Source: Guillardia theta CCMP2712
Lineage: Eukaryota; Cryptophyceae; Pyrenomonadales; Geminigeraceae
Direction: 5' to 3'
Assembly: GCF_000315625.1 (NCBI RefSeq)
Contig: NW_005434601.1
Coordinates: 206,762-270,761 of the forward strand
DNA length: 64,000 nucleotides
Shown here: piece after piece, positions 44,285 through 55,774 of the stretch
How the letters are laid out: each line of letters begins with the position of its first letter
How positions within the stretch are numbered: the first letter of the stretch is position 1
Position numbers and translations under genes: made by a program
The notes under the pieces: generated by a model
Database searches by the model: none
Told to the model about the DNA's origin: nothing
Seen by the model: the letters and a program-made list of their open reading frames with translations, nothing else

Positions 44285-44745
44285 CTATTTGTAACGGAAG
44301 GTATCGGGGGATGGGAAAAAGCGGGGGTAGAGATTATTAGCCTAGGGGGTAGGGATTTGAGGTAGTCGGGGGTACCATGACTGGTAGACATTACGGAAAT
44401 TGGGGAGGGTACAGTGCGGTTAGGGGTAGTAGACAGCCGCCAAGGCGTAAAGGGTGGAGCAGGGTGGGGTGGCTCTAACAAACACGGGAGCAGGTAAGCA
44501 TATCGATGTAAGTGCATCAAAAAGAGGGTAGGGTGATATACCCCACGGGGTAGCCTTCGGATCTTCTGCTGACGCTACACCCCACCCCCTCATTCATCAA
44601 TCCTCCTTACCCCTACCCCTTGGAGATTTTATGTCACCCCTACCCCTATATATGGCTTTCCTCCTTTATGGAACCCCTGGATTCACCCTGATTTCACCCT
44701 CTGCTGAAGGACCTCTTTCTAACCCCTACCCCCATTATGCGATCA
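44285..44745. repeat. GGGGTAGGG array flipping to CCCCTACCCC
   Basis: G-rich clusters from 44306 to about 44555 (GGGGGATGGG, GGGGGTAGAG, TAGGGGGTAGGG, GGGTAGGGTG), then C-rich clusters from 44578 to 44740 (ACCCCACCCCC, CCCCTACCCC twice, ACCCCTACCCCC). The strand switch is abrupt, at about 44560-44575. Confidence 0.7.
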
Positions 44746-45280
44746 ACTAGAAATATTTTATAGGAGAACCGGGAGAACCTTCGTTTTTTTACCAGCCCTG
44801 CATCACAGATTTTGTGGGTGGGGGTGAACAGCAGGTAATATTTGAATGTTCCATCTAAAATTTATGAAAAAATCCTTTAAACATTTCAATTTAAACACAA
44901 CAATTTGGATAATTGTTTGCAATAATTTGGAAGGAGCGATCAAACGGAGTCTGAGTACGGCCCGATCGAGATTTTGTTGGAGGATTTGATTGTTTTTGTA
45001 CTGGGGGTTTATCATGCACTGTGAAAATCAATAATTGAAATTATACTTGAAAACTATTCAGCTTTTATTCAATTATATTGAAGGATTCATGAAATATTCA
45101 ACATATTTTATTGTTGTGTAGGAAGAATCTGACCCAACTTGGAAAAACTGAGAGACTTTCTCTACCGTCGGACAACAAGTACTGATAATTGATGATTATA
45201 TAATTTTTCTGTACCAAATTCTGCAACTCAGTACTTCTTTTCCGGTACGAAACCATGTTGTCTAAATTTGTTTTAAAGTT
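44746..45280. other. AT-rich intergenic patch
   Basis: A/T-dominated sequence with no long open frame; lies between two motif arrays. No gene seen. Confidence 0.5.
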
Positions 45281-45665
45281 CTCCCACCCCTTTTGTTGCT
45301 GTCATCCTGTAACCCCCTACCCCCACTTTTTGGCCACTGGGATCCCCCGGTTTCCCACTAGGGTGGTATCGCCCACCCCGGTTTTCGTAAATCACTACCC
45401 CCTGTATCCCCTGGCCTTGACCGACGCAAACAGACCCCACCCTCCTATTTTCATAGATCGTGCACTACCTACCCATGTTTTTGAAAAGGTTCTCTAAGAT
45501 GTGAAATATGACTAAGTTGGCAATTTGTAAACGATAAAATACTTTGAATATACGCCAACTTTATTTAGTATGTCCGTTCCGATAGAGTACCCCTACCCTT
45601 ACCATTAGCTGCTCAGCACATACCCCCACCCCATGAATCAAAACCACCCCCCTACATAATACATA
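45281..45665. repeat. CCCCTACCCC motif array (C-rich on + strand)
   Basis: CCACCCCTTTTG, AACCCCCTACCCCCAC, CACCCCGG, ACTACCCCCTG, ACCCCTACCCTTACC, CATACCCCCACCCC and AACCACCCCCCTAC spaced 15-40 bp apart. Confidence 0.7.
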
Positions 45666-46262
45666 CCGCAACCTTGAAATGCTGATCCCGTTTGTCGCGA
45701 ACGTTCGCCGACATTCTTGTTACACTTACTCACTTGTTACCACCGTATTACTCTCCTTACTCGTTTCACTCTCTCCTCCTCTCGTTTTCTCAACTCGATC
45801 TCCAGCATCAAGTACTCCTTTCTCATCCAATCCTCCCAACGACCCCCATTTCGTTTCGCTCACCACTGCATTGAGCTATTGCATGTTGACCTACTCCAGG
45901 CTCCTTTCCCGAAGCAAACTCTCCGCCTTTCCTCTTTCATCGTCTTGTATCTCGATTCCTTGCACTTGTTTTCTTCTGCCTCTGTTTCTTTCTTTGTTCG
46001 AGCAAACACCATTGCTAAAAACCGTGGCCGCGTGTCTTTGCTGCGTTTTCGAAACCAAGATTTCTGCTATACAACATGTAGGATAAGTTGTGGGCATCAG
46101 GGTTAGAAACTGGATCTGTATCCAGAGTTCTTTAAGATCTTTTTTGATGTTGCGCTGTTTCTTATTCCAAATTTTAATCTTTGTTCTTTGCAGAGCCCCA
46201 ACTAGAGATTTTGGATTCGTCCTTAGTCTCGTGCAGTTGAGGTTTTCTTGGGAGCTCTTTCG
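45666..46262. other. Presumed promoter / 5' UTR region of the CCCH gene
   Basis: Pyrimidine-rich, roughly even composition; open stretches on the + strand show no recognisable protein. Probably leader or promoter of the gene starting at 46263. Confidence 0.35.
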
Positions 46263-47798
46263 ATGGAAATTCCTTCATCTTGGGAAACTCCATACTCTTG
46301 TGATTCTTCTGGCTGGGGAGCTTTCGAGAAAAGTTGCATCTCTCCGCGAGAAGAGTTTTATAACGCTCAGTCAAGAGCATCGCCCAACAGGTTCGGGGCT
46401 GAAGAGCGTCTTAGCGGAGCAGCAACACCGAACAGGGAACTGAGCAAACACCTTCACAACACTTCGCCTACCAACAGTAGCTTCTCAAAGGCTTCCTTTG
46501 GAGGTGCACCGTTCGCTGTCAAGCCCGAGGGAGCACGTACTGGCGGCGGATTAGCTCCCCCTTTCCTTACTTCCTCGCCTGCACTGAGTCTGGGAGGAAT
46601 GATGTCGGGCATGCCCATTCGCCCTAACGTCGTCATGATGGAACCAGGAAGGGGATTGACCAACCCAGGACCAGGCCAGAACGTTCGCGGTCCGTCACCT
46701 CAAGAAGGACAGTTCAGGTTCATCTTGACAAGGTGTCGATTCTTTTTCATCTGAGTTGTCCTGTGCAGGAATGGACCTTCCCCTCCGACTGGATTCATAC
46801 CAGAAGTCAGTGCTCAGCCGCGAGTGGACGATCTTGCCGATCAGTTGGCAAACACGTATCTGGAGCAGCATTACAATCCCCCTATCGGCAACGGGCCACT
46901 TCAGAATCAAATGATGCATCAAAATCAGCAAGGTATGCTCAATATTCCGGATCTCATGTCCCAGCAATTCTTGCAAGGACAGTTCCGTCCAAATTGGCCT
47001 CAGATGCCGGAGATGCCTCCAAAGGGTTTCAAGACTGTAATCTGTAAGTTTTGGGAGAACAACATGTGTGCCAAGGGCGCAAGTTGCACATTTGCACATG
47101 GCATGGAAGAGCTAAGGAGATACACCAATGCTGTATCGATGAACAACGGCCTGATGGCCTCTTCGCCTTTGAAGATGGAGAGGTTCAAGACCAAGCTGTG
47201 CCTCTTCCACATGCAGGGTCGCTGCTGCAAAGGTCCAAGTTGCCCTTACGCTCACGGCCTTCAGGAGCTCCGGCCCTTCTCTAACACATCGCCAAACAAT
47301 CTTGACAGCTTTCCGCCCTCGATGTTGACTCAGGAGATGTTGATGAACCAATCGTTGTTTCCTGGAAGTCAGTTGAAGGCCAACATTCCTTACGGCAACA
47401 ATGCGGGTGGCATGCCAGAGCCACCCCTGAGCGAAGAGGAGCCCTTGTTCAGCAGTGTGGACGATCAGACCGAGAGTGGACAGGGAGGTAACTCAGTGCA
47501 ATCAACAGTTAACGAAGACGGAGACATAGACGCTGCTCAAAGAGCTGCTGCTTTGCGCTATTTTCAGAACCAACAGATGATGCTGGCGATGCAACAGCAG
47601 TCTCTGCAGATGCAGCAAATCCATTTGCAGGCCAAAGAAATGCAGAACCTTCAATACATGCACGGTATGGTTCAGGAGCCGCACATGCAGTGCTCATCCG
47701 GTTTAGCTATGAGGATGGCAAACCATCCTTTCTCTCAGAATGTGGCAACGATGAATGGCTCATGGCCGCAAGGTCCCTTTCTTCCCGACGACGTCTAA
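46263..47798 (+). CDS. Tandem CCCH zinc-finger RNA-binding protein (TTP/TIS11-like)
   Basis: Two exons: 46263-46717 (MEIPSSWETPYS, Ser/Pro/Gly-rich) and 46769-47798, joined in phase (CAGTTCAG|GTTC to TGCAG|GAATGG). Two zinc fingers lie at about 47030-47270: ICKFWENNMCAKGASCTFAH and LCLFHMQGRCCKGPSCPYAH, each C-x7-C-x5-C-x3-H, preceded by a lead-in (GFKTV; RFKTK) and followed by G-x-x-ELR. The spacing between fingers is larger than in animal TTP. The C-terminus is Gln/Met-rich (QMMLAMQQQSLQMQQIHLQ), a low-complexity helix. TTP-type proteins bind AU-rich mRNA and recruit decay factors; that role is inferred from the family. Start chosen as the first ATG in frame. AT-rich 3' sequence follows the stop. 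Convergent with the kinase gene. Confidence 0.85.
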
Positions 47799-48059
47799 CG
47801 CAGTAGGTGATGACGTGACATATTCATTTTATTGATTTCTGAGGAGCCCACTGTAAAGATTTGTGTAATTGGTGGATTGAATACTAAATCAATAACAGCA
47901 TAATTTTCAAAACAGAAGATCTAGAAAATGCAAGTTAAAGTTTGAAATAAATTTATGATCGAAATCATGGCCTGAAGTATTATCCTCTGCCTTCCTCATT
48001 TCCATCATCTCGCGTGTACTTTACATGGCGCCCTCCTGGGAAGGAGCTGGGATGTCCCC

Positions 48060-48192
48060 TCAGCAGCTCAGCCCTGACACCTGCTTGCTCCCCTGAGCAG
48101 CTTCAACCCCCTCTGCCTCCACCGGCAGGAACAGCACGTAGCTGGTAACGGGAAAGGCGTCGTCCTGTTCAAGCATGAGTGGAGGAGGAGGG

Positions 48193-48229
<37 letters not shown>

Positions 48230-51200
48230 AGGAGGAGAGAGGAGGAGAGAGATGGAAGCCATGCCTCTGTCGATGCCTTCTGGTCACTCCAGCTGCCGCT
48301 CTTGCTCAGGCACCTGCAGGAAGGTCAGACGATTCCTCGCCTCCTCGATTCAACTCACAGCCAGTGGGAGACAGTGTACTCCGAATCGTCCTGCAGGCAA
48401 GTGAGTGAGGGAGAAGAGGGGAGGAGCAGCATGGGCCGGACATGGAGGACGATGTGGATCAAGATCTCAAAGGGGACGAGGGACCATCGGGTAACTTCGT
48501 AGGGCTCAGCGTTGATGTCTATCTTGGCCTGCAGAGGACGAGGTCAGCACTAACGGTCGGGGGAGTTGTGGCTCAGGAAACCTGTCCCCTCCTGTCCGGG
48601 AAGAGGTCGAAGGAGACTCGTTTGATGTAGCGGGAAAGCGAGCTTCCGTTGGCCTCCCTCACAAAGGCTGTCCATGAATGCGCCTGAGGCTTCTCGTTCA
48701 CCGAGGAGGTGGCGAAAGAGTCATGGTGGCTGGCATCCGGGGAGGCGGCAGGAGAGCGCATGATGGACTCGACCGGAGGGCTTCCCTTGCCGTTGTAGAT
48801 GTTGCCCATGTGCAGTCGCAGGATCACGTTGACGTCAGTCTTGCCTTCGATGTAAGCGGACGGTCGAAGTCTGGGGGCGGTGCGAGAAGAGAAGCGGCTG
48901 ATGCTGAGGTTGCGGCTGAAGGAGAGGGGTAGATCTTCGTGGACGGTCCGGTGGAAGGGATTGAGCAAGCCCTCTTTGGTGGGATCCGAAGGGGAGAGAG
49001 AGTTTCTGACGGGTGAGAGGTCCTGCAACTTACTTCACATCAGAGGACAGGATCAGGTCATTTTGAAAGCTCACCGAGCTCTTGGGAACAGTCGCATCCG
49101 CATTAGTGACATGTGAAGTTGGGTCAGTCCGTACTGAGCTGGGGGCTGTACACCATGACCACGAGACTTGCACCTTTGACCCCTGCTCCTCGAATTGACG
49201 TCGCAGCGTCTCCTTCTCCTGCTTCTCGATCTCAACCTTCTGTCTTAAGTAATCTGCTACGGCAGGTTGGCCCGTCGGCATCGAGACGGTGACCAAGTTG
49301 GCAGGGATCGAGTGCTTGAGGGACGACTCCTTGCGCCCCAAAATCTCAAACTCCTCCGCCGTCCCCCGCATGATGGGCCGCTTGAAGCCGCTGTCGATGT
49401 TTCTCTGTGACATGTGCTCCTTCGGCTTGAGTCTGATCTCGTACCGATTACCGTGGTGGGAATCCGTCTTGATCTCCATGATGAAGGAATCTTTGCCATC
49501 CTGGTAAGCTTTCTCCAACTGCCGGGCATCCTCGGGGTCGTACAGCCGCCAATGTCTGTGATGTAAGAAGCGCCATTGAGTGGGAGCGACCGGCCTGCTG
49601 GCCTCAGGCTTCTCTGCCGGAGCTCCTGCGTGTTGATCTGTGAAAGGATGAAGAAGGGAAGGGAGAGGAGAACAAAGACAGGGTAGACATCACGGGAAGG
49701 GGTGGAGCGAGAAGTGAGTCAACTGACTTGGCAAAGTGAAGAGCTCACCTTTCTGACCTCCAGCACCCTCTCTTCCACTTGATGGAGGAACAACCTTGCC
49801 AACCACCAAATCTCTCCCAGCTGCTCCTGCCCCTGCCCCTGCCCCTGCCCCTGCCCCTGCCCCTGCTCTTGCTAATGCCCCTGCCTCTGCTCCTGCTCCT
49901 GCAACTGGACCTGCCGCTGCGACCTCCCTCCCAGCTGCTGCTGTCACACCGCACATCGCTGCGGCTGCAGGAGGAAGTTCCCTGACAGCTGCTGCAGGAG
50001 AAGCTCTTACACTGGGAGGCAACACATTGGCAGGAGCTGCGCTCCGTGCAGGCGTCTGCTGCAAATTCAAGTAACTGGCCCGATCGATGCATCTTTCTTC
50101 ACATACCATTGGTAGACGATGCGCCATCTGAGTCTCGCTGCTCGCCTTCGGCTCCGTGTCCTCAGGATTTGACAGGAGCCAATTGGCGGCCAGCTCGACC
50201 TTGTTGTCAAACATAGAAAGAGCTCGAGATGATGTTTCCACCGTCCAACCCATGTTGACAAGCTTAGCAAGAGCGTCGTCGTCGACCTGCACGAAACTTG
50301 AAGTGTCTGGAGCAGCCGAGAGCATCGCAGACTCAAGGCAGACTCCGTTGAGCAGCTCCTCCTCCGTCACCACCGACGCGACCTCATGCTGGAACGAGGA
50401 GTCGCTCCCCTTGCTGCTCCCAAAATGTGGCTTGGAGAAGATCTCGTTGAATTCCGAGTTGAAGGAGAGCTCTTCCCCTCTGGGGAGCGAGCGAATCAAG
50501 CTCGCACCAGAGTCCTCCCTCACCACTGCGGCAGGAACTCGAGAGACGACGAGATGGCTCGACGAGTCGTCGCTCTCTTGCGCATCCTCGAAGACGTCTA
50601 CATCTTCGACCTCAGAGCTCGAGTGTGAAGTTACAGTCTTGGAGGAATCCATGGACCGCAAGACGTTAGTCGCTCTCTTCAGCTTCATCGACCTGTCGAA
50701 GCCGATAGTTCCACCCTGGTCTTGCGCATCCTCCCCTCGAACAAACTCGTGCTTGAGCAACTCGGCCGAGTGAAGTCGCATGGCAGGGTCGGGCTCAAGG
50801 CACTTCAGTATGAAGTCTCTCCCTTCCTCTGACATGCTCCGTGGAGGAACCGGAGGCTTCGGAGCATTGGGCTTGTCCTTACTCAGTCGGCCGATGTTCC
50901 ATATCAGGGCCATGTGGTTGGTGTACTCCTGGAAAGGAAGCTCCGCTGTTATCATCTCGATGGCAGTGATTCCGAGGGACCATATGTCAATGTTGTACGT
51001 GTAGTCTCTCTCGTTCTTGGCTCGAACGACCTCAGGGGCGATGTAGTTTGGTGTGCCGACCGGTTGGACCGCCTTCAGTCCTCCACTTCCCTTCTGCAAG
51101 GTCGAAGTGACGCGCAATGATGAACCGAAGTCAGAGAGCTTGACGACGCCAGAGACCGTGACAAGAATGTTTCCTGGCTTAATGTCTCGGTGAATCACCG

Positions 51201-52389
51201 CGTTGCTATGCAGGTAGTGCAGGCCCTGCAGGATCTGCCGTGTGTAGTGCCGAAGAATGTCCTCTGACATCGCCCCGAAGGCTTGCAGGATGTTTGCAAC
51301 GGATCCGCCCGGTACATACTCCATCCAGATCACAGCAAGGCTCTTGGATACAACTTTGGAAGCGATGTACCGCACGATGTTGGGGTGCTTGAGCTTCTCC
51401 AGCAGCGTCTTCTCCATGTTGTAAGTGTCGAACACATGCCGACCCTTGTCTGATGATAGATCAAGTCGTTTGACCGCCAACAGGGTCCCATCACCTTTCA
51501 TTCCCATGTGCACAGAACCGTAAGCGCCCTGCCCCAACAGCTTCCCTTGCTTCCATGTGATGGGCTCGTCGCAACCCTCGTGCGGAGGGATAGCGACGAG
51601 GGACAGCGGGTCTATGTCATCTTGCAGAAACACGATCCTCAGAGGCTTCAACTCCGACCAGTGACCTGATATCAGATACTTCTCCTTCATGTCCTCAAAG
51701 ACTTCGTCGTTGTTCACTTTCACCACGTCGCCGTCAATATCTACATGATGCATCATTCGGGTAATATCTTCTTCCGTCAGATTCATAAAGAAGGCATCCA
51801 ACACGGTTTGCAGGAACATGTTGTAAGTCACCCTGACGTTAAACTGTAGCAGACGATGCTCCTTCCCGAATTCAATCTTCACCTTGAACTCATTAGGTGA
51901 GTTAGAAAAATGGCTTTTCAACGCATTCGGACGATTCGCTCGCGGTGAAGCATCAAAAACAGAGTGGTAATCTCGATTAAACAGAAGTCTCCCCTTGTCC
52001 TGATCAAAGTCACCGATGGTATGATGGATTTCACGGGGCTGCATGATTTCCGAATTCATTCCCGGCTTCTTTGCTTCGACAGAGTCGCTATCCTGTAGTC
52101 CGGGTATCAAAACATTCTCGTTCGACCCTCCATTCCCGTCATCAATCCCACTGAGTCGAGCAAGCAATCTTTCTTTCTCTCGCCGAATTTCAATGAGCCT
52201 CTTCTCTTCGTGCCTCAGCTCAAGAATATCACGCTCAAGCTCTTTGATCTGGTCGTCTGACATCTTGTTGCCACTGCTGGATGGCGAAGGAGTCGATCGG
52301 TTATTCGGCATGTTCTCGAATTTTCCCCTGAGACTGTCTACTCGCCCTCTATCCCTCTCCATCTCTTGCTCCTCTGAGCCCGATTGCAT
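48060..52389 (-). CDS. MAP3K-type kinase with PB1 and UBA, fused to WWE and YEATS-like domains
   Basis: The main exon (about 49752-52389; ATG 52389) encodes a coiled coil, a PB1-like domain (EFKVKIEFGKEHRLLQFNVR), a STE11/MEKK kinase (glycine loop GQGAYGSVHMG, AVKRLDL, HRDIKPGNILV, SDFGSS, GTPNYIAPEV), a UBA (LAKLVNMGWTVETSSRAL) and an Ala/Gly/Arg-rich linker. The donor GGTCAGAAAG|GTGAGC joins in phase 1 to ACAG|ATCAACACG, continuing GGQK-DQHAGAP into a WWE domain (TQWRFLHHRHWRLYDPEDA, ...YEIRLKP, MSQRNIDSGFKRPI). After a helix (RQKVEIEKQEKETLRRQF) further exons encode a YEATS-like fold: DVNVILRLHMGN, HSWTAFVREANG, YIKRVSFDLFP, then in phase EPYEVTRWSLVPFEILIHIV and EYTVSHWL. The last exon ends at 48060. 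Families: WWE binds (iso-)ADP-ribose, YEATS reads acyl-lysine. The YEATS GWGEF-like segment is degenerate, so acyl binding is doubtful. Confidence 0.75.
48185..48252 (+). repeat. G-run plus (GGA)n tract in kinase-gene intron
   Basis: An 11-13 nt G homopolymer next to GGA triplets, close to the 3' end of the kinase/WWE/YEATS gene. On the minus strand it forms the polypyrimidine tract before the terminal exon. Confidence 0.8.
49825..49905 (-). repeat. Coding hexanucleotide repeat (Ala-Gly)n
   Basis: CTGCCC hexamers on the + strand, read on the minus strand as alternating Gly-Ala in the linker between UBA and WWE. Confidence 0.8.
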
Positions 52390-53229
52390 TTTCAAGAAAC
52401 TGGCGGTTCTTGTATCAACCCCTAGAGCGGTCCAACCAGTCACGGAGGCTCAAACCTTCAACACTGGCATCCAAGATGGGTCCTCAAAGGGCTGGCATCG
52501 AGTTCAAACATCTCCGACCACCCTCGCCCCACATCTCATCCTGGCCAACGCTCCTGCCATGACGTATCAGAACCAGCCGTTCTGCACAGCAGCGCAATCC
52601 CTCCTGGTATTTCAATAGCTACATAACCGATGTGGGCAACCTTACCATCCTCCTACTTCAAATCGCTGAATTTCTTACAATGCCTCATCCTATTTCTCGC
52701 CTCCTCCTCGTCCTGCGTTTTCGGATAGCTATCGATCTTACCAGAGCTCTGACCTCTCATCGTTTTCATTCCTCCTTTTCAATTTTCTCCAACTCCACCA
52801 ATTGGTCTTGTCCCTCTTGTCTTGCTTCCCTCGTCTTCTCACCGTCCTCCCATTATCCTACTTATCCGCTCCCCACACGTAGCCCAGACCGCACTCCGCC
52901 TCCTTCTGTCGACTCCTTCAACCAAGCAATGCCTCGTTTCTAACTTGCTTCTTTACTGTTATTCTCATCACAGTCTTATCGAATTCCTTCATGTCTCATA
53001 TCACTGACTTTCAACTAACTGCACTTCTCTGTCGCAAGTCTCTGTCTCCTCTTTACTGTCCCTCCTTTCCTTCTGTCATAAACTCTTCCCGTTAGTTCTC
53101 CTCCTCCTCTTCTCCTTCTCAACCATTCTGCCTCTCATCCTCTCTCAAATTCGTTCCCTCATATCCTCTCCCTCTCCCTCCCTCCTCTTCCTCCTCCTCC
53201 TCACCTGCGTTGCTTACAGGGCTTCGACG
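52390..53229. other. Upstream region of the kinase gene
   Basis: Pyrimidine-rich on the + strand with scattered CTCCTCCTC; no recognisable gene. Probably promoter and 5' UTR of the minus-strand kinase gene. Confidence 0.35.
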
Positions 53230-53765
53230 CCATTTTTTCAACCAACCCCCACCCCTCGTCTGGACATCATCTACCCCACCCAGTTAATACTACCCCTGCA
53301 ACTTCTTGTGTGCCACCCCGAAAATGTGCACCCACCCCTACTCAACGAATCTCCGCTATAATGAGTCACTACTACCCCTAACTTTCCGATGAATCACCCC
53401 CATCTTTTAGTCTTGGTTCTCCAGAAGGAAAACTCCATCAGCAACCACCCCCATTATAGAGTACCCCCACCGAAAGACCCCTCACCACTTATTGTTTACT
53501 ACCCCTACCATACCATTCAAAGTTCACCACCCCTACCCCTGTCGACATACGTCCCCTCCCCAGATACATCCCCCTACCCCTCGTCTATCCCACCCACCCA
53601 CCACGCCCACACAACCTCTACAAACTTTACCTCACCCCTACCCTGTATCGATAGGAATAATCACCCCACCCCTTCAATTCTATCACTCCCCCGATTTTCC
53701 CCTACAAAAAGTTCTTGAAGATTACCCCTACCCCCTTGTTTCCACACCCCCACCCCACCCTTCAC
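53230..53765 (-). repeat. Large CCCCTACCCC motif array
   Basis: About twenty C-clusters in 535 bp (CCCCCACCCC, CTACCCCACCC, CACCCACCCCTAC, CCACCCCTACCCCTG, CACCCCTACCCTG, TACCCCTACCCCC) separated by non-repeating 15-40 bp spacers. This is the densest of the arrays. It lies upstream of the minus-strand kinase gene and is G-rich on that gene's sense strand. Confidence 0.75.
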
Positions 53766-54019
53766 CGTCTGAGCTCGCAAGTTCCCCTAATGACGGAAGA
53801 GGAGGATCGGAGTAGTGGGAGGGCGAGGATGGAAAGATCAGCCGAGCATGAGAAGGGACGAGAAGAAGGAAGAAGGAAGAAGAGAAGGTGACAGCGAGAG
53901 CATCTCCAGGAGCCATGAGATCATCAGATCTGCGATGGAAAGATACAGAAGGGAAGGACAGTGGTAAGGAAGGGCGAAGGGAAAGAAGGGAAGGGAGAGA
54001 AGGGGGATAGTTTGCGGTT

Positions 54020-54610
54020 TTACATGCTATCGTTCTTTGAGGCCACATTTGTTGTGCTTGAGAATTGAAGAGATTCGGCCTGAGGTGATACCACGATCCC
54101 ATTGTTTGAAAGTTGGGGTGACAAAGTTGAAACAATGGAGACCGTAACTATCGCTGTAAAACGCATTCCTGCTGGAGCTAGCTGACCACCATCCGTGCTC
54201 TTCGTTGAGTACATAGCAGCTGGGCTATGAGTGTTTATTGTTTGTTCTGTTAGCAAAGTGCGAGTAAGAGCTGTCAAGGGGTGGGGACGTGTCCGGTATG
54301 TTTTTCCAAGTAATCGTTGGCGGCTCCGCCGTTCGATCGTAATTCCTGTGCAAGACAGTGAGCATAGAGAGGCAGCGCAGGCTACATCGTTCACATACGT
54401 TGAGTTCCTAAAATTCTTGAGTGAGTTCTCCATTGAACCGATTGGTAGATACGTGTGTCCAACAATCTTCTGGAAAGGAACCCGCCAGTTCTGACCTGCA
54501 TACCCAACCTCAACTGAGCCACAGCAAGTCAAACACCCAAGAGCTCTCCTTACCCGAGGAGATCTTCTTGCTGTTTGCTGTGTGTCGCTGGTGCCAGGAC
54601 TCCCAATCAC
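54020..54610 (-). CDS. Hypothetical open reading frame
   Basis: A continuous 196-codon frame on the minus strand in DNA of moderate GC. It includes VPFQKIVGHTYLPIGSMENS and a Ser/Thr-rich C-terminal part (NNGIVVSPQAESLQFSSTTN). An ATG at about 54437 (MENSLKNFRNSTYVND) would give 139 residues. No domain, signal peptide or homologue is recognised, and the frame may be non-coding. Located between a CCCCTACCCC array and the AT-rich/GC-island region. Confidence 0.25.
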   Translation of the reverse strand: MIGSPGTSDTQQTARRSPRVRRALGCLTCCGSVEVGYAGQNWRVPFQKIVGHTYLPIGSMENSLKNFRNSTYVNDVACAASLCSLSCTGITIERRSRQRLLGKTYRTRPHPLTALTRTLLTEQTINTHSPAAMYSTKSTDGGQLAPAGMRFTAIVTVSIVSTLSPQLSNNGIVVSPQAESLQFSSTTNVASKNDSM

Positions 54611-55287
54611 TCTGGCTCATTGTGATGGTTCGACACTGCTCCTTGGTAAACCCCACACGCCATGCGTCGCCATGCTCCGTCCTGTCTCATGTCAGCATGT
54701 AGCAGCCGAGGCCAACAGGACAACGACCTCCCACGAGAAACGCGCAGAGAGGCTCGGGGGAAAACGATCCTGTGCTCCCAAGGACCAGATCGAGGCAGCT
54801 CAGTAAGGCAGGTCTCACCAGACAGGATCTTCTGACATCGAGTTATCAGCGCTTGCCCGCTAGAGGCAGCAAACTGTTGGCGAGAATGAGCTTCCTGCGA
54901 ATGGAAGGTAAGCAAGGAGCGCGGTTGGTGACCTTGCAGTCAGATTTCACACCCTCTCCTCTCCCTCTGCACTTAGTTATCACACTTCCACTTAGTTTCT
55001 CACACTTCCATCCGATCAAAGAATTCTTCAACAAAAGACGTTGCCATCGTCATATCAATCATCGTCAGCAACTCATCATGGTCGCCTTTTTTTACCTCCC
55101 CCTCCATCCCGCAAACTTACACACATAACCAATGTCCCCGTGACCGCCACCATCAACATCTCATCATAATCTCATCGATAACGTAATTCTGCTTCTGCTC
55201 CTCTTGCTGAACCTGCTGCTCTTCGCCCCCTCCCAGCCCCCCCCTCTTCCGTCTCCCCTTCCCTTCCCCCTCCCCTCCCCTCTGCTT
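54611..55287. other. Intergenic region without recognised gene
   Basis: Mixed composition with short open frames on both strands; pyrimidine-rich 55190-55280 (CCCCTTCCCTTCCCCCTCCC). Confidence 0.35.
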
Positions 55288-55400
55288 ACCGGCATTTCGG
55301 CAACGGTCAAACGGTTGACCCGAAGACCCTGAGGCGCGCTCGGACCCGGTCGCGCAAACTGTCAGTGGCGGGGCCCGCCCGACTTGATCAGTTATAAATA
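55288..55400. repeat. GC-rich island (class A)
   Basis: Contains the inverted repeat GGTCAAACGGTTGACC, then CGCGCTCGGACCCGGTCGCGC, ACTGTCAGT and GGGGCCCGCCCG. An AT-rich stretch follows directly. Matches the other islands in motif content. Confidence 0.55.
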
Positions 55401-55720
55401 AATATTATTTTAACTGGTGATACTGTATATTTAAAACTTTATAGTTTTGTATTGATGGTACAGAAAACTAGCTAGTCAAAGTGGCACAAACAGCTTATCT
55501 CATACAGATTTGTATCTATCAATTATGACTCAATGATTGAGAATACTATATAAAAATTTGTAGATTGTATTTTATATTAAGTTATTAAATCTGTTGTATA
55601 TCAACATGTACGACAGGTTTTGAATGAACTAGGGATCATCCTTCAGCTACATTATAAAAATAAATAAAATTTATTGTACCACAGCCCCATACACTTTCTA
55701 AAAACACATTTTTCCTGTCT
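55401..55720. other. AT-rich patch
   Basis: Strongly A/T-rich (AATAAATATTATTTTAAC, TATATAAAAATTTG). Together with 55930-56045 it brackets a G-rich array. No gene. Confidence 0.5.
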
Positions 55721-55774
55721 GTGTGCTATCACGCACATAGCAAGCTGACTCGCCGAGGGGTTCCTTCCTGCAGG

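Noticed and set aside
53230-53765. Interstitial telomeric repeat
   Set aside because: The C/G clusters are separated by non-repeating spacers and the motif is not a regular TTAGGG/TTTAGGG-type tandem array.
53230-53765. CRISPR-like repeat-spacer array
   Set aside because: The repeated element is only 7-12 bp, imperfect, and the spacing is irregular.
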